Assembly (NCBI GenBank): GCA_963765295.1
Contig: CAVXVO010000005.1
Coordinates: 620,001 to 684,000 of the forward strand
Reading direction: 5' to 3'
DNA from: PALSA-612 sp963765295
Lineage (GTDB): Bacteria > Actinomycetota > Thermoleophilia > Gaiellales > Gaiellaceae
Length of the DNA: 64,000 bases
The translations under genes were made by a program, and so were the position numbers. Positions 61,830 through 64,000 of this stretch are shown in pieces. How positions within the stretch are numbered: position 1 is the first letter of the stretch; every line of letters starts with the position of its first letter. The notes beneath the pieces are model-generated. The model saw only the letters and a program-made list of their open reading frames with translations. It did no database searches and was not told the DNA's origin.

Positions 61830-62977
61830 GCGGCATCGGCGCAGCCCCCGAGGTCGCCGCCGGCGGCGAACGGAAGGAGATCGGCGTCGGGATGCTCGGC
61901 TACGCCTTCATGGGCAAGGCGCACTCGAACGCGTTCAAGAAGATCGCCTACATGACCTGGCCGCCGCCGCTCGTGCCGCGGCTCGTCTCGATCGCCGGCC
62001 GAAACGAGGAGGCGGTGCGCAACGCCGCCGAGCGCTACGGCTACGAGCGCTGGACGACCGACTGGCGCGACATCGTCGCCGACCCGGCGATCGGCCTCTT
62101 CGACAACGGCGGCCCGAACTCGCTCCACGCAGAGCCGACGATCGCCGCCGCCGAGGCCGGCAAGCACGTGATCTGCGAGAAGCCGCTCGGGCGTACAGCC
62201 GACGAGAGCTACGAGATCTGGAAGCGCGTCGCCGCGACCGGCGTCAAGCATCTCTGCGCGTTCAACTACCGCTTCGTGCCCGCCAACCGCCTCGCGCGCG
62301 ACATGATCGAGTCGGGCGAGCTGGGCGAGATCCGGCACTTCCGCGGCCGCTACCTCCAGGACTGGGGCGACGACCCGACCCTCGACACGTGGCGGTTCCA
62401 CGCGGGCGAGGCGGGCTCGGGCGCGCTCGGCGACCTCGGTGCGCACGTCGTCGACCTGGCGCGGTCGCTGGTCGGCGAGTTCGAGGCGGTGTCGGCCCTC
62501 GTCAAGACGTTTCTTCCCGGCCGCGAGGTCGACGACGCGATCGAGGCCGCGGTCACGTTCGAGAACGGCGCCGTCGGCACCCTCGAGGCAACACGCCTCG
62601 CGCTCGGCCGCCGCAACGCGTTGCAGTGGGAGATCAACGGCACGAAGGCGTCGCTCGCGTTCGACATGGAGCGGCTCAACGAGCTGCAGGTCTTCCGCGC
62701 CGACGGCGACCGCGCCCGCGGCTTCAAGACGGTGCTCGTGTCCGAGGCCGACCACCCGTGGTGGGAGTTCTGGTGGCCGCCCGGCCACATCATCGGCTGG
62801 GGCGAGACCTTCGTGCACGAGATCCACCATCTCCTGCGCGCGATCGCGGAGGGCGGCGACGTGGCGCCCGTCGGCGCGACGTTCGAGGACGGCTACCGGG
62901 CCGCCGAGGTGTGTGACGCGATCGTGCGCTCGAGCGAGACCGGCGCCCGCGAGCAGCTCGAGTACCGCACCCTCTGA
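61826..62977 (+). CDS. Gfo/Idh/MocA-family oxidoreductase
   Basis: 383 residues, GTG start. IGVGMLGYAFMGKAHSNAFK (Rossmann), GLFDNGGPNSLHAEPTIAAA, KHVICEKPLGRTADESYEIW (EKP), CAFNYRFVPANRLARDMIESG, and GSGALGDLGAHVVDLA (catalytic Asp/His). Coupled to the isomerase by 4 bp; the pair would oxidise and isomerise a sugar or inositol-like compound. Confidence 0.92.
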   Translation: MSGIGAAPEVAAGGERKEIGVGMLGYAFMGKAHSNAFKKIAYMTWPPPLVPRLVSIAGRNEEAVRNAAERYGYERWTTDWRDIVADPAIGLFDNGGPNSLHAEPTIAAAEAGKHVICEKPLGRTADESYEIWKRVAATGVKHLCAFNYRFVPANRLARDMIESGELGEIRHFRGRYLQDWGDDPTLDTWRFHAGEAGSGALGDLGAHVVDLARSLVGEFEAVSALVKTFLPGREVDDAIEAAVTFENGAVGTLEATRLALGRRNALQWEINGTKASLAFDMERLNELQVFRADGDRARGFKTVLVSEADHPWWEFWWPPGHIIGWGETFVHEIHHLLRAIAEGGDVAPVGATFEDGYRAAEVCDAIVRSSETGAREQLEYRTL

Positions 62978-62987
62978 TCGCCCGGAG

Positions 62988-63042
62988 GTCACACATTCGG
63001 GACGTCCACGTCACCCATGGGTGACGATTTCACGACTACGCT
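62988..63042 (+). promoter_or_regulatory. 55-bp orphan promoter element, copy B
   Basis: Aligns ungapped with copies A and C. It contains a perfect 18-bp palindrome CGTCACCCATGGGTGACG (63009-63026). -10 TACGCT is 63037-63042; predicted +1 is G63049. It starts 10 bases after the upstream stop codon and faces a convergent gene. Confidence 0.6.
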
Positions 63043-63055
63043 CAAACCGGGGGCA

Positions 63056-63071
63056 GGGCGCGAAAGCGCCC
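63056..63071 (+). other. GAAA-tetraloop hairpin downstream of element B
   Basis: GGGCGC-GAAA-GCGCCC, beginning seven bases after the predicted +1, then a GGGGGAAAACA stretch. A GNRA tetraloop points to a structured RNA, not a DNA site. Confidence 0.45.
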
Positions 63072-63117
63072 CCGGGGGAAAACAATGCCTGCCGGGTCGC
63101 GGGCGGGCCAGGATCGG

Positions 63118-64000
63118 TCAGGAGCTCGGCGCGTGCTCGAGGATGATCTTCGCCACGATGCCCTCGCGGTGGTCCATCAGCTCGAACGCGCGCTCGAAGT
63201 CATCGAGCGGGAAGCGGTGCGTGATGATCGGCGAGAGGTCGAGGCGGCGCTCGGCCAGGAGTGCGACGACCCGCGTCCAGACCGCCGACGTGTAGCCGAC
63301 GCTCCCGATCAGCTCGAGGTCTCGGAGAGGCACGCGGTCGGCGGGCAGCAACGCGAGCGTCCTGCCCTCGCCGGCGATGCCGAGCAGCGCCACACGCCCG
63401 CCCTCGCGCACGAGCCGAGTCGCGAGCTCGACCGCCGGCACGGCTCCCGCCGTCTCGATCACGAGATCGAGCCGGCCCAGCGGCGGTTCGCCGGCTGAGA
63501 CGTCGAACGTCTCGTCGGCGCCGAGGCGGCGAGCCAGCTCCAGCTCCTCGGGGCGGATACCGTAGGCGACGATCCGCGCCGGCCCGGCCAGTCGGGCGAG
63601 CACGATCGCGAGCGAGCCGAGCGTGCCGGCTCCGACCACGCCGACCTCCTCCCCCGCCGCGAGTCGGGCCCGCTCGAGCGCCCGCATGACGACCGACGCC
63701 GGCTCCACGAGCACGCCCTCGTCGTAACCGACATGCGCCGCCAGGCGGTGGACGACCCGGGCCGGAACGAGCACGAGCTCGCCGTAGCCGCCCGTACGCG
63801 TGAAGCCGAGCTGGTCGTAGTTCTCGCACAGGTTCGTGTCGCCCACGCCGCAGCGCCGGCACCGCCCGCAGGGAATCATCCCCTCGCACACGACTCGGTC
63901 GCCGGGCGCGAAACCGTCGACACGATCGCCGACCTCCGCCACCTCGCCGCTCCACTCGTGGCCGGGAACGCACGGATACCGGACCCAGCGCCGGTCGAGC
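63118..64000 (-). CDS. Zinc-dependent alcohol dehydrogenase, N-terminus beyond the window
   Basis: The frame remains open to the right edge. GHEWSGEV carries a catalytic zinc His; CGRCRRCGVGDTNLC is the structural zinc loop; GVVGAGTLGSLAIVLARLAG binds NAD(P). C-terminal FPLDDFERAFELMDHREGIV. Medium-chain dehydrogenase of the sorbitol/threonine dehydrogenase type; probably acts on a polyol, matching the neighbouring sugar genes. Confidence 0.9.
   Translation of the reverse strand, partial: LDRRWVRYPCVPGHEWSGEVAEVGDRVDGFAPGDRVVCEGMIPCGRCRRCGVGDTNLCENYDQLGFTRTGGYGELVLVPARVVHRLAAHVGYDEGVLVEPASVVMRALERARLAAGEEVGVVGAGTLGSLAIVLARLAGPARIVAYGIRPEELELARRLGADETFDVSAGEPPLGRLDLVIETAGAVPAVELATRLVREGGRVALLGIAGEGRTLALLPADRVPLRDLELIGSVGYTSAVWTRVVALLAERRLDLSPIITHRFPLDDFERAFELMDHREGIVAKIILEHAPSS

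Noticed and set aside
63037..63095. c-di-AMP (ydaO) or c-di-GMP riboswitch at element B
   Set aside because: AAACCGGGGG superficially recalls ydaO, but the rest of either consensus is absent and no coding gene follows on that strand.

Overview
The window is gene-dense, very GC-rich DNA with strong third-codon-position GC bias. It looks like chromosome of a non-streptomycete actinobacterium. The gene content (NucS mismatch-repair nuclease, CysO/CysM/Mec-type cysteine synthesis, MeaB, GTG starts, widespread leaderless promoters) fits Actinomycetota, perhaps the Thermoleophilia (Gaiellales/Solirubrobacterales). That placement is inference. No tRNA, rRNA, CRISPR array, prophage or insertion sequence was seen, and no stretch over 300 bases lacks a gene. 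Several genes, mostly beyond 44 kb, carry single-base frameshifts that look like consensus errors.

0-13 kb: end of a leucyl aminopeptidase, an acyl-CoA dehydrogenase, an MBL-rhodanese protein, then a minus-strand run (threonine ammonia-lyase, MeaB GTPase, MFS exporter, HisC), a Lon-substrate-domain protein, GNAT, gamma-glutamyltransferase, and an operon of a small protein, ParA and an FtsZ with a long N-terminal extension. 13-23 kb: DNA repair genes (Nei-like glycosylase, Lhr helicase, NucS, HhH-GPD protein) with two HIT-type proteins and a DUF1028 protein.

23.3-24.4 kb: the most interesting locus. A 94-residue peptide with a hydrophobic C-terminus (WVCVWVI) lies directly upstream of a protein that closely resembles the alpha-N-methyltransferase domain of the omphalotin enzyme OphMA. 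I read this as a split borosin RiPP system with its own promoter.

24-44 kb: a cyclase/AAA/TPR signalling protein, methyltransferases, secreted proteins, a second acyl-CoA dehydrogenase, three consecutive stand-alone MshEN (c-di-GMP-binding type) coiled-coil proteins, an amidohydrolase, a creatininase, a CpsB-type PHP phosphatase, an HxlR regulator, a dipeptidase and a TPR protein. 44-47 kb: a sulfur-carrier cysteine operon of rhodanese-MoeB, a CysO-CysM fusion and a JAMM protease. 48-64 kb: sugar catabolism under a ROK regulator (two Gfo/Idh dehydrogenases, xylulokinase-like kinase, two TIM-barrel isomerases, a broken sugar ABC transporter), an RnfD-like/FG-GAP protein and a zinc alcohol dehydrogenase.

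Two regulatory patterns recur. At least eleven genes have a TANNNT -10 hexamer exactly six bases before the start codon, implying leaderless mRNAs. Three ungapped 55-bp elements (2763-2817, 8214-8268 on the minus strand, 62988-63042) end in the same kind of -10 but are followed by hairpins instead of genes; all lie between convergent genes and may drive small RNAs.
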